A stretch of 64,000 nucleotides of DNA from DATMNI01 sp963817515 (GCA_963817515.1 CAWFPJ010000014.1:62001-126000), one strand, 5' to 3'. Shown: positions 1 through 8,267, counted from the stretch's first letter. Program-made: numbers and translations. The notes: generated by a model not told the origin, from the sequence alone.

Positions 1-368
1 TTCATGTCGAGCACGCCGGGGCCCCACAGGCGCCCGCCGGCCTGCCGGAAAGGCATGGTGCGCAGCGTGCCGAGAGGCCAGACGGTGTCGGAATGGCCCA
101 GGGCCAGCACCTGGCCGCGTTTCCGGCGGCCCGGCAAATCCATTTCGCAGACCAGCAGTTTGCCGAACTTGCCGCCGGAAAGAGTCTTCACCTTGGCATA
201 CGGCGCCACCGTGTCGGACACCAGGTCCACGAACCGGTTTACCGCGGCGGGGGCGTCGCTCGGCGATTCGCATTCCACGAACTGGCGAATCAGCGCTACA
301 ATTTCGGGCTCGCGCGCCCGGGCAAAAGAGAGAATAGAATCCACGGCTGATATAATAGCGGCTTCCAT
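1..368 (-). CDS. M20-family metallopeptidase, N-terminal part (runs off the window start)
   Basis: Translating the minus strand from ATG at 368 gives 122 uninterrupted residues that run out of the window. The segment GHSDTVWP (His92, Asp94) followed by LWGPGVLDMK (Asp121) is the first zinc-ligand region and bridging Asp of the M20 glutamate carboxypeptidase-like family, which cleaves acyl-amino acid or peptide bonds using two zinc ions. No signal peptide is visible, so a cytoplasmic role is likely. The start codon lies on the same CATG as the fabZ start on the other strand, so the two genes are head to head with no spacer. An alternative GTG start at 344 would open a small gap. The substrate cannot be told from this fragment. 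Confidence 0.8.
   Translation of the reverse strand, partial: MEAAIISAVDSILSFARAREPEIVALIRQFVECESPSDAPAAVNRFVDLVSDTVAPYAKVKTLSGGKFGKLLVCEMDLPGRRKRGQVLALGHSDTVWPLGTLRTMPFRQAGGRLWGPGVLDM
351..356 (+). promoter_or_regulatory. Candidate -10 box (TATAAT) of the fabZ operon
   Basis: A perfect TATAAT ends 10 bases before the fabZ ATG at 367. No TTGACA-like -35 is seen 16-18 bases upstream and no Shine-Dalgarno sequence lies before the ATG. If used, the transcript would have almost no leader. The box lies inside the first codons of the opposing M20 gene. Confidence 0.4.
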
Positions 369-831
369 GCCGACTTTGGATATCAATGAGATTCGGGCTA
401 TTCTGCCCCATCGCTATCCGTTTCTTCTGGTGGACCGCATCGTGGAGATGGAACCCGAACGCATCGTCGGGATCAAGCAGGTTACAGCCAACGAACCGTT
501 TTTTCAGGGCCACTTTCCGGATTTCCCGGTGATGCCGGGCGTGCTGATTGTGGAAGCCATGGCGCAGACAGCGGGCGTTTTGGTACTGAAAAGTATTCCT
601 GACCGCGAGAACAAGCTGGTGCTTCTGGTGGCGGTGGAGAACGCGCGCTTCCGGCGGCCGGTGGTTCCTGGCGACACGCTGCGCATGGAGATGAAGCTCC
701 TCAAGCGGAAGGTTAGCGTGGCCAAGATGGCGGGCGTGGCCACGGTGGATGGCCTGGTGGTGGCGGAAGTCGAAGTGATGTGCAAACTGGCGGATAAGGA
801 AGTTCAGCAGCCGGCCGAAGTGACCGTCTGA
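367..831 (+). CDS. fabZ: 3-hydroxyacyl-ACP dehydratase FabZ
   Basis: A 154-residue hot-dog-fold dehydratase that removes water from (3R)-hydroxyacyl-ACP in fatty acid synthesis. It often sits beside lpxA because both use hydroxyacyl-ACP. The catalytic pair is visible as His49 in FFQGHFPDFPVMPG and Glu63 in IVEAMAQTAG, and the N-terminal block LPHRYPFLLVDRI is typical. Start chosen at ATG 367: the reading frame stays open upstream to position 4, but those 121 residues are low-complexity and lie opposite the M20 gene. The stop is 3 bases before lpxA, so the two are translated from one transcript. Confidence 0.95.
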   Translation: MPTLDINEIRAILPHRYPFLLVDRIVEMEPERIVGIKQVTANEPFFQGHFPDFPVMPGVLIVEAMAQTAGVLVLKSIPDRENKLVLLVAVENARFRRPVVPGDTLRMEMKLLKRKVSVAKMAGVATVDGLVVAEVEVMCKLADKEVQQPAEVTV

Positions 832-834
832 CCA

Positions 835-1611
835 ATGCCGATTCACCCGACCGCCATCGTAGATGCACAGGCACGGATTGCGGAGACCGCCGATATCGGA
901 CCTTATTGTATTATTGGCGCGGAGGTGGAGATTGGCGCGCGCACGCGCTTGATGGCCAATATCTACCTGGAAGGCCCCACATGGATCGGCGAAGATAATC
1001 TCTTCTACCCGTACAGCACCGTGGGGGTGGCTTCGCAGGACATGAAGTACAAGGGCGAACGCGCCGAGACGCGCATTGGCCACCGCAACCGGATCCGCGA
1101 ATTCGTCACCATTCATCGCGGCACCGAGGGCGGCGGACTGGTCACCGGCATAGGCAGCGATTGCCTGCTCATGACCTACTCGCACGTGGCGCACGATTGC
1201 CGCATCGGCGACCACGTCATCCTGGGCAACAGCGTGGGTCTGGCCGGCCACGTGGTAATCGAAGACTGGGCCGACGTCAGCCCGTTCAGCGGCGTGCACC
1301 AGTTCTGCCGCATCGGGCGGCACGCGTTTATCGGCCCTTACAGCGTGATCAAACAGGACGTGATGCCGTACTCCCTTACCAGCAACAAACCGGAGATCGG
1401 GGTCTTCGGCGCCAACAGCGTGGGCCTTGGGCGGCGCGGTTTTCCGGCGGCAAGCATTGAGGCGCTGCAGACCGCGATGCGCTTGTTGACGCGCTCGCAG
1501 CTCAATACTTCGCAGGCGCTCGAGCGCATCCAGGCCGAAGTTCCCGCATGCCGTGAAGTGGACGAGTTGATCGAATTCATCCGCCATTCAGAACGCGGCG
1601 TGATCAAATAG
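835..1611 (+). CDS. lpxA: UDP-N-acetylglucosamine acyltransferase LpxA
   Basis: First enzyme of lipid A synthesis, moving a 3-hydroxyacyl chain from ACP to UDP-GlcNAc (or a 3-amino analogue). The 258 residues start with hexapeptide repeats of a left-handed beta helix and end with an alpha-helical domain. His120 in YSHVAHDCRIGDH matches the catalytic His of the E. coli enzyme, and SGVHQFCRIGRHAFIG is a family signature. Length is normal. It lies between fabZ and lpxI, the standard lipid A gene neighbourhood. Confidence 0.95.
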   Translation: MPIHPTAIVDAQARIAETADIGPYCIIGAEVEIGARTRLMANIYLEGPTWIGEDNLFYPYSTVGVASQDMKYKGERAETRIGHRNRIREFVTIHRGTEGGGLVTGIGSDCLLMTYSHVAHDCRIGDHVILGNSVGLAGHVVIEDWADVSPFSGVHQFCRIGRHAFIGPYSVIKQDVMPYSLTSNKPEIGVFGANSVGLGRRGFPAASIEALQTAMRLLTRSQLNTSQALERIQAEVPACREVDELIEFIRHSERGVIK

Positions 1612-1612
1612 A

Positions 1613-2419
1613 ATGCGCTACGCACTGATCGCCGGCAACGGGCGGTTCCCGATGCTGGCTCTTGAGAGCGCGCGGAAACTGGGGCATGACGTGACCGTGA
1701 TCGCCATACAGGAAGAGGCGTCCCGGGAAGTTGAGGCCCTGGCCCCGCGCTGCCACTGGATTTCGCTGGGCCAATTGAGCAGGCTGATCGAGATTCTGAA
1801 GCAGGAAGGCATCACTGAGGTGGTGATGTGCGGCCAGGTAAAGCACGCCAAAATCTTCTCGTCGATCCGGCCGGACTGGCGGCTGGTCAAGCTGCTGGCG
1901 GCGCTGCCTTCGAAGAATACCGACGGGCTGATCGGCGGAGTGATTAAGGTGTTGGAGGACGAAGGCATTCACCTTCGGGATTCCACGCTGCTGCTCAAAC
2001 CCATGCTGGCCGGCGCGGGCGTAATGACGCGGCGCAAGCCCGGGAAAGATGAGATGGCCGGCGTGGAGTACGGGCGGCGCGTGGCCAATGCACTGGCCGG
2101 ATTCGACGTGGGCCAGAGCGTGGCGATTTGCGAACGCGCCTGCGTGGCGCTAGAAGCCATGGAAGGCACCGATGCCATGCTGCGCCGTGCTGCCGGCCTG
2201 GCGAACGGGCGGCCGCTGGCGCTGGTGAAGGTGGCCCGGGGGCGCGAGCATCTGTTGTTCGACGTGCCGGTGGTCGGGCTGAGCACGATCCCGGTGATGC
2301 AGGAGACCGGGACGACCGTGCTGGCGGTGGAGGCCGGGCGAACGCTGATGCTGGACAAAGCGGAGATGATTCAGACGGCGGATCAGGCAGGAATTGCGAT
2401 CATGGGGCTGGAAGATTGA
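1613..2419 (+). CDS. lpxI: UDP-2,3-diacylglucosamine pyrophosphatase LpxI (DUF1009)
   Basis: Hydrolyses UDP-2,3-diacylglucosamine to lipid X and UMP, doing the job of LpxH in organisms that lack it. The 268 residues show the N-terminal start LIAGNGRFPML, the middle block CGQVKHAKIFSSIRPD and the C-terminal LVKVARGREHLLFDVPVVG of the DUF1009/LpxI family. Asp217 in the FDVP segment may correspond to the catalytic Asp of Caulobacter LpxI. ATG 1613 directly follows the lpxA stop, and its own stop overlaps the next start as ATGA, so translation is coupled through the operon. Confidence 0.92.
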   Translation: MRYALIAGNGRFPMLALESARKLGHDVTVIAIQEEASREVEALAPRCHWISLGQLSRLIEILKQEGITEVVMCGQVKHAKIFSSIRPDWRLVKLLAALPSKNTDGLIGGVIKVLEDEGIHLRDSTLLLKPMLAGAGVMTRRKPGKDEMAGVEYGRRVANALAGFDVGQSVAICERACVALEAMEGTDAMLRRAAGLANGRPLALVKVARGREHLLFDVPVVGLSTIPVMQETGTTVLAVEAGRTLMLDKAEMIQTADQAGIAIMGLED

Positions 2420-3381
2420 TGGCACAGATGCGAGTGGCGGTAATCGGCGCGGGCCAGTTCGGCAAGAACCATTGCCGGGTGGTGCACGAATCGCCGCGGG
2501 CGGAACTCTGCTTCGTGGTGGACAGCGATGCCGCGCGCGCCGCCGAATCCGCGGCGCTCCATGGGGCGCAGGCGTTGACGGACGCGCGTGAATTGGCGGG
2601 GAAGGTGGATGCGGCGATAGTCGCCGTGCCCACTACCCGGCACGAACAAATCGGCTGCATGCTGCTCGATGCGGGCATCGACGTACTGGTGGAAAAGCCC
2701 ATCACGCCGGACCTGGAATCCGCAGACCGGATGATTGCGGCGGCGGAACGCAACGGACGCATTCTACAGGTAGGGCACCTGGAGCGCTTCAACCCGGCGG
2801 TGATCGAACTGAAGCAGCGGGCTTCGCTGCCCCTGTTTTTCGAGATCCACCGGATGAACCTGTTCAGCCCGCGCAGCCTGGACGTGGATGTGGTGCTGGA
2901 TCTCATGATCCACGACGTGGATATTGTGCTCGATCTGGCCCACGCCGAACCGCAGGAAATCCGTGCGGCCGGCATCTCGATTCTCTCGGACAAAGTGGAC
3001 ATCGCCAACGTACGCCTGCAGTTCCCCAACGGCTGCGTGGCCAATTTAACCGCCAGCCGCATCTCCACCGAGCGCGTCCGCAAGCTGCGCCTGTTTCAGC
3101 CGCACCAGTATCTTTCGCTGGACTACGGGCGCCAGGACCTGGCGATTTTTTCGGTCGGCGAGGGCCGGCAGATCGGCTTCGAGCAGGCCAAGGTGACCCA
3201 GGGTGAGCCCCTGAAATTGCAATTCGATGCCTTCCTGGACAGCGTGGAAACCCGAACTACTCCGAAATCTTCCGGCCGGACGGCGCGTCTAACATTAGCG
3301 GCTGCTCTGGCGATTCTTGATAAAATTAAGGAGCACTCGGAAGTGGTCTCGCAGACCTTGGTCGATGGATGGAAACCGTAG
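2419..3381 (+). CDS. Gfo/Idh/MocA-family NAD(P)-dependent oxidoreductase of the lpx operon
   Basis: 320 residues. A Rossmann domain begins with VIGAGQFGKNH, followed by VEKPI (Lys93 region), GHLERFNP (about 119-126) and MIHDVD (163-168), the usual Gfo/Idh landmarks. The family oxidises sugar hydroxyls, often on UDP-sugars. Its place directly after lpxA-lpxI, with an ATGA overlap, suggests a UDP-sugar substrate. GnnA, which makes the 3-keto form of UDP-GlcNAc for 3-amino lipid A, is the obvious candidate, but no GnnB-like aminotransferase lies in the window, so this stays an inference. The true start is ATG 2419; the longer frame upstream overlaps lpxI and is not coding. Confidence 0.85.
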   Translation: MAQMRVAVIGAGQFGKNHCRVVHESPRAELCFVVDSDAARAAESAALHGAQALTDARELAGKVDAAIVAVPTTRHEQIGCMLLDAGIDVLVEKPITPDLESADRMIAAAERNGRILQVGHLERFNPAVIELKQRASLPLFFEIHRMNLFSPRSLDVDVVLDLMIHDVDIVLDLAHAEPQEIRAAGISILSDKVDIANVRLQFPNGCVANLTASRISTERVRKLRLFQPHQYLSLDYGRQDLAIFSVGEGRQIGFEQAKVTQGEPLKLQFDAFLDSVETRTTPKSSGRTARLTLAAALAILDKIKEHSEVVSQTLVDGWKP

Positions 3382-4427
3382 TAAAACCTGCCGCTGACGC
3401 TGAACTTAACCTTCTGACCGAGTGGGGCGACGGCAATTCGCGCCTGCGGTGGCGGGAAGCGTCGGTAGCTTCGGTGCTGGTGCATATCGTCGCGATTACG
3501 CTGTTGATGTCGCTGCCGGCGGGGTTTCTGGATGGGCCGCCGCCGCGCCGTGCAGCTCCGCAAATTCATCGCATCATCACTCCGCTGACCGAACCGCTGA
3601 CCGAATTCACACAAAAAGCGCCCAACAAGGGCAAAATCGCCAAGGAACTGGATGTGGCGGCCTTGCAGCCGCGTGAGCGCCTCAAGGCCCCGCAGGAAGC
3701 GCTTTCGACCAGCCGTCCGCGGGCCTCCCGGCCGGCGCCCGTCCCCGTTACTCCCGCGGCGCAGCCTACGCCGGCGCTGCCGGAGCCGCCGAAACTCGAG
3801 GCCAGCAACAAGGAAGCGCCCAAGCTGGACTTGCCGCCGGCAGCCGCGCCGGCGCCGCCGCCCCAGATTCAACCCGTTGAGAAGCCCAAGCTGGCATTGG
3901 AGAACGTGGGCGCCCCACCGCCGCCAGTACCTTCGGGCCAGAGCGTCATAGCCGTGCCGAACACCTCGGTGTCCAATGCGATTCGCGAAATGGCGCGGTC
4001 GGGATCGACCGGTGGCATTGTGGTGGGAGACCCGGGCGCCGGTGCGGGCGGATACGGGGCCGGCATCAATCTTCCGCCGGCGCCCGGCGTTCAGGGCAGC
4101 GCGCTCGAGTTAAAGAGCGACCCGATGGGAGTGGATTTCCGACCTTACCTGGCCCAGATTCTGCAGACCATCCGGCGGAACTGGTACGCCGTGATGCCCC
4201 AAAGCGTGAAGCTGGGACGCCGCGGAAAGGTGGGGCTGCTCTTTGCCATTACCCAGAATGGCAACGTCAGCAAGGTCACCTGGGCAGGGCAATCGGGCAT
4301 AGAGGCGCTGGACCGCGCAGCGGTGGCCGCCATCAGCGCGTCCAATCCGTTTCCACCGCTGCCGCCCGAGTTCAAGGGCGACCGCGTGGTGCTGCAACTC
4401 AATTTTGCATACAACATGCAGAAGTAA
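3369..4427 (+). CDS. TonB-like energy-transducing periplasmic protein
   Basis: 352 residues with TonB architecture: a short cytoplasmic N-terminus, one membrane helix at about 31-50 (SVLVHIVAITLLMSL), a Pro/Ala/Lys-rich periplasmic stretch from about 85 to 195, a Gly-rich linker, and a C-terminal TonB_C-type domain from about 255 containing QTIRRNWYAVMP and GLLFAITQNGNVSKV. It probably links inner-membrane proton motive force or a scaffold to an outer-membrane partner. It overlaps the oxidoreductase gene by 13 bases and ends the fabZ-lpxA-lpxI unit. No ExbB/ExbD is nearby. Confidence 0.82.
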   Translation: METVVKPAADAELNLLTEWGDGNSRLRWREASVASVLVHIVAITLLMSLPAGFLDGPPPRRAAPQIHRIITPLTEPLTEFTQKAPNKGKIAKELDVAALQPRERLKAPQEALSTSRPRASRPAPVPVTPAAQPTPALPEPPKLEASNKEAPKLDLPPAAAPAPPPQIQPVEKPKLALENVGAPPPPVPSGQSVIAVPNTSVSNAIREMARSGSTGGIVVGDPGAGAGGYGAGINLPPAPGVQGSALELKSDPMGVDFRPYLAQILQTIRRNWYAVMPQSVKLGRRGKVGLLFAITQNGNVSKVTWAGQSGIEALDRAAVAAISASNPFPPLPPEFKGDRVVLQLNFAYNMQK

Positions 4428-4455
4428 CGCCGGCGGTCCATGCCGCCGGTGCCTT
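4424..4455. repeat. REP-like hairpin, copy 1 (also a possible bidirectional terminator)
   Basis: The sequence begins GTAACGCCGGCGGTC and folds as CCGGCGG / CCGCCGG around a 6-base loop. It lies between the convergent tonB-like and trpEG genes, starting inside the stop codon region of the former. A nearly identical copy lies at 57181-57212. There is no T-run, so intrinsic termination is uncertain. Confidence 0.6.
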
Positions 4456-4458
4456 GGC

Positions 4459-6618
4459 TTACCGAACCCGCATTGCCGCTTTCGCCAGGCGCATGGCGTT
4501 TTCCATGAGCCTCAGGCCGTGGTCGTCCGCGGCGGTCAGAATCGATTCGGGGTGGAACTGCACGGCTTCAATCGGCAGGTCCCTGTGGCGCACTCCCATG
4601 ATGACGCCGTCGGTGGATTCGGCCGTGACTTCCAGACACGCCGGGAAGGCGGAACGCAGCGCGAACAGGGAGTGATAACGGCCCACTTGAAACTCCTCGG
4701 GCAGGCCTTCGAACACGCCCACGCCGCGATGCCGCACGGTTGAAGGCTTGCCGTGCATGGGATAGTCCAGCACGCCCAATTCGCCTCCGAAGGCCTCCAC
4801 AATTCCTTGCAGACCCAGGCACACTCCAAATACCGGCACGCCCAACCGAACCGCAGTCTTGACCAAATCGGGAACGCCGAAATCCCGCGGACGGCCAGGC
4901 CCGGGCGAAATCAGAATCAGGTTCGGCGCCAATTGCTCAATCAACTCAGGCGGAAAGCCGGCGCGGTACGTCACCACTTCGGCGCCCGTCTGGCGCGCGT
5001 AATTGGCCAGTGTGTGGATGAAGCAATCGTCGTTATCCACCAGCAGCAGCCTGGCGCCGGCGCCCATGGGTTCACGCTCCACGCCGGCCGTTGCCTTCAT
5101 CGGTTCGGCGGCTCCCAGGGTTCGGAAGAAGCCAGTGGCTTTGAGGCGCGTCTCACGCTCTTCCATGGCGGGCACGGAATCGTAGAGCAGGGTGGCGCCC
5201 ACCGGGTAGGAAGCCATGCCGTCGCGCAAATAGGTGGTGCGGATCAGGATGCCGGTGTTGATATCGCCGTTGAGCGAGATCATTCCCACGGCGCCGCCAT
5301 ACCAGCCGCGCGCGTTCTTCTCCAGCGCCTCCACGGTTTGCGCCGCCGCCTTCTTCGGAGCGCCAATCACCGTGACCGCCCACATGTGGCTGAGGAACGC
5401 ATCCAGCGCATCGAAGCCTTCCTGCAGGAAACCCTCGACGTGGTCTACCGTGTGAAAAACTCCGGCGTAGGATTCGATGAGCCGCCGCCCAATCACCTTC
5501 ACGCTGCCCGGGTCGCAGACGCGAGATTTGTCGTTGCGGTCCACGTCCGTGCACATCGTCAGTTCGGATTCTTCCTTGGTGGAAACCAGCAGTTCGCGGA
5601 TATTGTCGGCGTCGCGCAAGGGATCGCCGGTTCTTTGCGCGGTTCCCGAAATCGGGCAGGTCTCCACACGATGGCCTTCCACGCGCACGAACATTTCGGG
5701 CGACGCCCCCACCAGCTGCTCCTCGCCGAACTGCAGAAGGAACTCATACGGGCTGGGGCTGGCGCGCTGCACCCGGCCGAACAACTCCGAGGCTTTGCCG
5801 GAATAAGGCGTGCTGAAAGTCTGGCGCAGCACCACTTCGTAATAGTCGCCGCGGCGCATGCCTTCGCGCACCTTCTCCACGTTCGCCATGTACTCTTCGG
5901 GCGTGTGATCGGAGACGATGGGGCCGGGCTCGCGATGAGGCGGCGGAGGCACTTCCCCGCCATCGCGCGGCAGGCCCGTGGTGGAAACGGCGCCGCGCGC
6001 GAAATCGTACTGGTAGCGCTCCACCTGTTCCTTCTTGCGGTCCATGAACCAGATGTCGTCGCAAAGATACAGGTGCAGGTCCTTGTGGCCGGGACGCGGC
6101 AGCTTCTTTTCGACAGGCTCGAATTGAAACAGCAGGTCGTAGCCGAACGCGCCCACCAGGCCGAGGCGCGAATCTTCTTCGCCGCGAAACTCTTCCACCA
6201 GAAGCCGGAGAATCGAAAATGCCGACGGCTGCTTGCTGCGCTCTTCTTCGGGAAATAATTTCGGCAGCGGCTTCAGGCGCCCGGCCAACAGGCCGTCTTC
6301 GAAGCCGAACTCTTCCCAGTGGGGATGTTCGGCCAGGATGGGCTGAAACAGTTCCGCGATCGCCTGTCCGCGCTGGTTGAGCGGACGAAACTCCATGCGG
6401 CGATCGTACGAAATGATTTCGAGCGGCGGACAGGTAGAGGCGATATCCCAACGCGAGTACCTGCCGGGATACTCGTATCCCGAGGAAAGATAGATCCCAC
6501 GGTGGCGATCGAGGTCGCGCAGGACGTGCGTCAAGCCCTTTCGGAAATTGCCCTTCGAAGCGGTGCGGGTAACCTCGATCCCGTGGGTAGTCGTATAGCG
6601 GTATTCGCGCATAGGCAT
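4459..6618 (-). CDS. trpEG: Anthranilate synthase, fused components I and II (TrpEG)
   Basis: Makes anthranilate from chorismate and glutamine, the first step of tryptophan synthesis. The 719-residue chain joins a TrpE domain (to about 500; motifs CPISGTAQRTGDP, DRNDKSRVCDPGSV and HVEGFLQEGFDALDAF) to a TrpG class I amidotransferase (from about 525; GPGRPRDFG, Cys600 in GVCLGLQG, His689 and Glu691 in QFHPESI). Both halves look complete. The fused form is best known from rhizobia and Azospirillum; separate genes are usual elsewhere. It starts 21 bases after the hydrolase gene and is probably co-transcribed with it. No Trp-rich leader peptide is present in that gap. Confidence 0.93.
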   Translation of the reverse strand: MPMREYRYTTTHGIEVTRTASKGNFRKGLTHVLRDLDRHRGIYLSSGYEYPGRYSRWDIASTCPPLEIISYDRRMEFRPLNQRGQAIAELFQPILAEHPHWEEFGFEDGLLAGRLKPLPKLFPEEERSKQPSAFSILRLLVEEFRGEEDSRLGLVGAFGYDLLFQFEPVEKKLPRPGHKDLHLYLCDDIWFMDRKKEQVERYQYDFARGAVSTTGLPRDGGEVPPPPHREPGPIVSDHTPEEYMANVEKVREGMRRGDYYEVVLRQTFSTPYSGKASELFGRVQRASPSPYEFLLQFGEEQLVGASPEMFVRVEGHRVETCPISGTAQRTGDPLRDADNIRELLVSTKEESELTMCTDVDRNDKSRVCDPGSVKVIGRRLIESYAGVFHTVDHVEGFLQEGFDALDAFLSHMWAVTVIGAPKKAAAQTVEALEKNARGWYGGAVGMISLNGDINTGILIRTTYLRDGMASYPVGATLLYDSVPAMEERETRLKATGFFRTLGAAEPMKATAGVEREPMGAGARLLLVDNDDCFIHTLANYARQTGAEVVTYRAGFPPELIEQLAPNLILISPGPGRPRDFGVPDLVKTAVRLGVPVFGVCLGLQGIVEAFGGELGVLDYPMHGKPSTVRHRGVGVFEGLPEEFQVGRYHSLFALRSAFPACLEVTAESTDGVIMGVRHRDLPIEAVQFHPESILTAADDHGLRLMENAMRLAKAAMRVR

Positions 6619-6639
6619 GTCCCTTGGGAAGTTATTTGT

Positions 6640-7266
6640 TCAGAATAACATGGTCAGCCGGCTCAGGATTTCCGGCCCCAACCCAGCGGCCCGTTTCAAA
6701 TCATGACCGGCGCCTTCGACCACCAACAGACTGGTGCGCGCGGGGATCAATGGCATGGCCGCCCGCAGGTCATCAAGCGAACCGAAAGGATCTTTAGTGC
6801 CGTGCACGAACAAAGCCGGCACCCGCAGTTCGGGGAAAAAGCTGGTTCGCTTTTGTTCCGGTTTGGACGGCGGGTGCAGGGGATAGGACAGCAGCAGCAG
6901 TGCCGCCGCAAGCCCGGGCCGTTCCGCGGCAGCCATGGCGGTCTGCCGGCCGCCGTAAGAGTGTCCGCCGGCAAAAACCCGCCCCGGAACCATCCCCTTC
7001 ACAGCCTGAACCGCTTGCTCTATTCCTTCGCGGTCACGCGCCGCCACGGCGCCCACCGGCGGCCCTTTTAACTGCTGCTGGCGAAAAGGCAGATCGTACC
7101 GCAGCACAAGGTATCCGGCCTCCGCAAACATCTGCGCCAGCCGCACCAGCAGCGGAGCGTTGGCGTTCGACCCGGCGCCGTGCGTCAACACGATGGCGTC
7201 TGCGCCGGCCTGTTCCGGCCGATGCAGGAACCCGCGGACCGCCCCCGCTTGGAAAACTTCTTCCAT
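6640..7266 (-). CDS. Small alpha/beta hydrolase (dienelactone hydrolase-like)
   Basis: 208 residues. It shows the oxyanion region LTHGAGSNANAP, the nucleophile elbow GGHSYGGRQ (Ser), an Asp in VHGTKDPFGS and His in GAGHDL, so the Ser-Asp-His triad is complete. This is the compact family often annotated as KANL3/Tex30-like or dienelactone-hydrolase-like; the substrate is unknown. Start set at ATG 7266, because the longer frame overlaps the small upstream gene. It is followed closely by trpEG on the same strand. Confidence 0.78.
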   Translation of the reverse strand: MEEVFQAGAVRGFLHRPEQAGADAIVLTHGAGSNANAPLLVRLAQMFAEAGYLVLRYDLPFRQQQLKGPPVGAVAARDREGIEQAVQAVKGMVPGRVFAGGHSYGGRQTAMAAAERPGLAAALLLLSYPLHPPSKPEQKRTSFFPELRVPALFVHGTKDPFGSLDDLRAAMPLIPARTSLLVVEGAGHDLKRAAGLGPEILSRLTMLF

Positions 7267-7292
7267 CGCGATTTCCAGGCTTACGGCCTGCC

Positions 7293-7538
7293 CTATTCCT
7301 TTTTCTTCAGCGCCTGATCGTTGGCAGCGATAAACTCGCGAATCTGGTCCGCCATGCCCAGCAACTTGTCCCACTGCTCGCGGTATAGCGTGACAGGGAA
7401 GCGGCCCAATCCGTACACGGAGAGCCCGCCCTTTTCGCTTACCTTAAGGAACATTTGCCCGCGAGAAGGCTTTTTCAACGCTTCGTTTTCTGCGCGCAGG
7501 CGTTCCAGCTCTGCTTTCATTTCTTCGTCGGATGCCAT
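7293..7538 (-). CDS. Short conserved hypothetical protein with N-terminal coiled coil
   Basis: 81 residues from ATG 7538 (a TTG 9 bases upstream is less likely). The first 25 residues form a Glu/Leu-rich heptad (EEMKAELERLRAENEALKK). The rest contains the block GGLSVYGLGRFPVTLYREQW, which looks conserved and structured rather than random. I do not know its function. It precedes the hydrolase by 26 bases and is likely the first gene of the minus-strand unit ending in trpEG. Confidence 0.65.
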   Translation of the reverse strand: MASDEEMKAELERLRAENEALKKPSRGQMFLKVSEKGGLSVYGLGRFPVTLYREQWDKLLGMADQIREFIAANDQALKKKE

Positions 7539-7607
7539 ATTATTCAATCCAAGTCTTCAACAGTCATACCACAACCTGGGGCCATGTTACGCTGGAATTT
7601 CCCAAAC

Positions 7608-8231
7608 ATGCCCGAGTTTGAAGCCATCCTTTTCGATTTCGACGGCGTCCTGCTGGACAGCGAACCCGTCCATTGGGCCTGCTGGGCCGAACCCCTGGCA
7701 AGTATGGGTCTGACCATGACCTGGGAATATTATCGCGACCATTGCATCGGCATCGACGATCGGGACATGCTCCGCGCCATAGCCGACGCCGCCAACCCGC
7801 CGCGCGATTGGACCGGTCTCTGGGCACTCTATCCCGCCAAGAAAAAGCTATTCCGGGAGCGTATGATTCAGCCTGCCTTTGAGCCGGCGCTCGATCAGCT
7901 CTTGGGCCAGCTGGGCGAGCAATACAAGCTTGCGGTGGTCAGTTCCAGCGCTTGTGTCGAAATTGAACCGTTGCTGGTGGCCGGCGGGCTGCGGCATCAT
8001 TTCCAAACCATTGTGGGCGGCGAACACGTGACCAATCATAAGCCCGCGCCAGACCCCTACCTGCTGGCCGCCCGGCAGATGCAGACACGGACCGCGCTGG
8101 TGGTGGAAGATTCCCTGGCAGGCGTTGCCAGCGGGCGCGCCGCCGGCTTTGAAGTGCTGCACGTCAAGCACCCAACCGAGATGCCGGCACTGTTGCGGAA
8201 ACGGCTGTCAGGCGATCTTAGGGCAGCTTAA
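7608..8231 (+). CDS. HAD-superfamily hydrolase (beta-phosphoglucomutase-like, subfamily IA)
   Basis: 207 residues. Motif I is FDFDGVLLDSEP (nucleophile Asp and Asp+2), motif II is the VVSSSA segment, motif III is Lys in NHKPAPDPY, and motif IV is VVEDSLAGV. A helical cap follows motif I. These features match the phosphoglucomutase/phosphoglycolate phosphatase branch of small-molecule phosphatases, but the substrate is not readable. ATG 7608 begins right before the first strand; ATG 7584 in the same frame is an alternative. Confidence 0.85.
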   Translation: MPEFEAILFDFDGVLLDSEPVHWACWAEPLASMGLTMTWEYYRDHCIGIDDRDMLRAIADAANPPRDWTGLWALYPAKKKLFRERMIQPAFEPALDQLLGQLGEQYKLAVVSSSACVEIEPLLVAGGLRHHFQTIVGGEHVTNHKPAPDPYLLAARQMQTRTALVVEDSLAGVASGRAAGFEVLHVKHPTEMPALLRKRLSGDLRAA

Positions 8232-8254
8232 AGTCGGTTGGCGTGCGCTCCCTC

Positions 8255-8267
8255 ACGGTCGCGGCTC
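8255..8267 (+). repeat. 13-bp motif shared with 10318-10330
   Basis: ACGGTCGCGGCTC occurs here, downstream of the HAD gene, and again downstream of the ABC transporter. The surrounding 183-bp gap (8232-8414) carries no convincing gene and ends at the GTG start of the ABC transporter. Likely a fragment of a dispersed intergenic repeat. Confidence 0.35.

Noticed and set aside
4..366. A 121-residue N-terminal extension of FabZ in the same open frame
   Set aside because: It is Arg/Pro/Ser-rich with no homology to FabZ and lies exactly opposite the coding start of an M20 peptidase; FabZ begins at 367.
4753..6258. Long open frame opposite trpEG
   Set aside because: Its product is His/Arg/Gln-rich with no motif, and trpEG on the other strand is certain; it is a codon-bias shadow.
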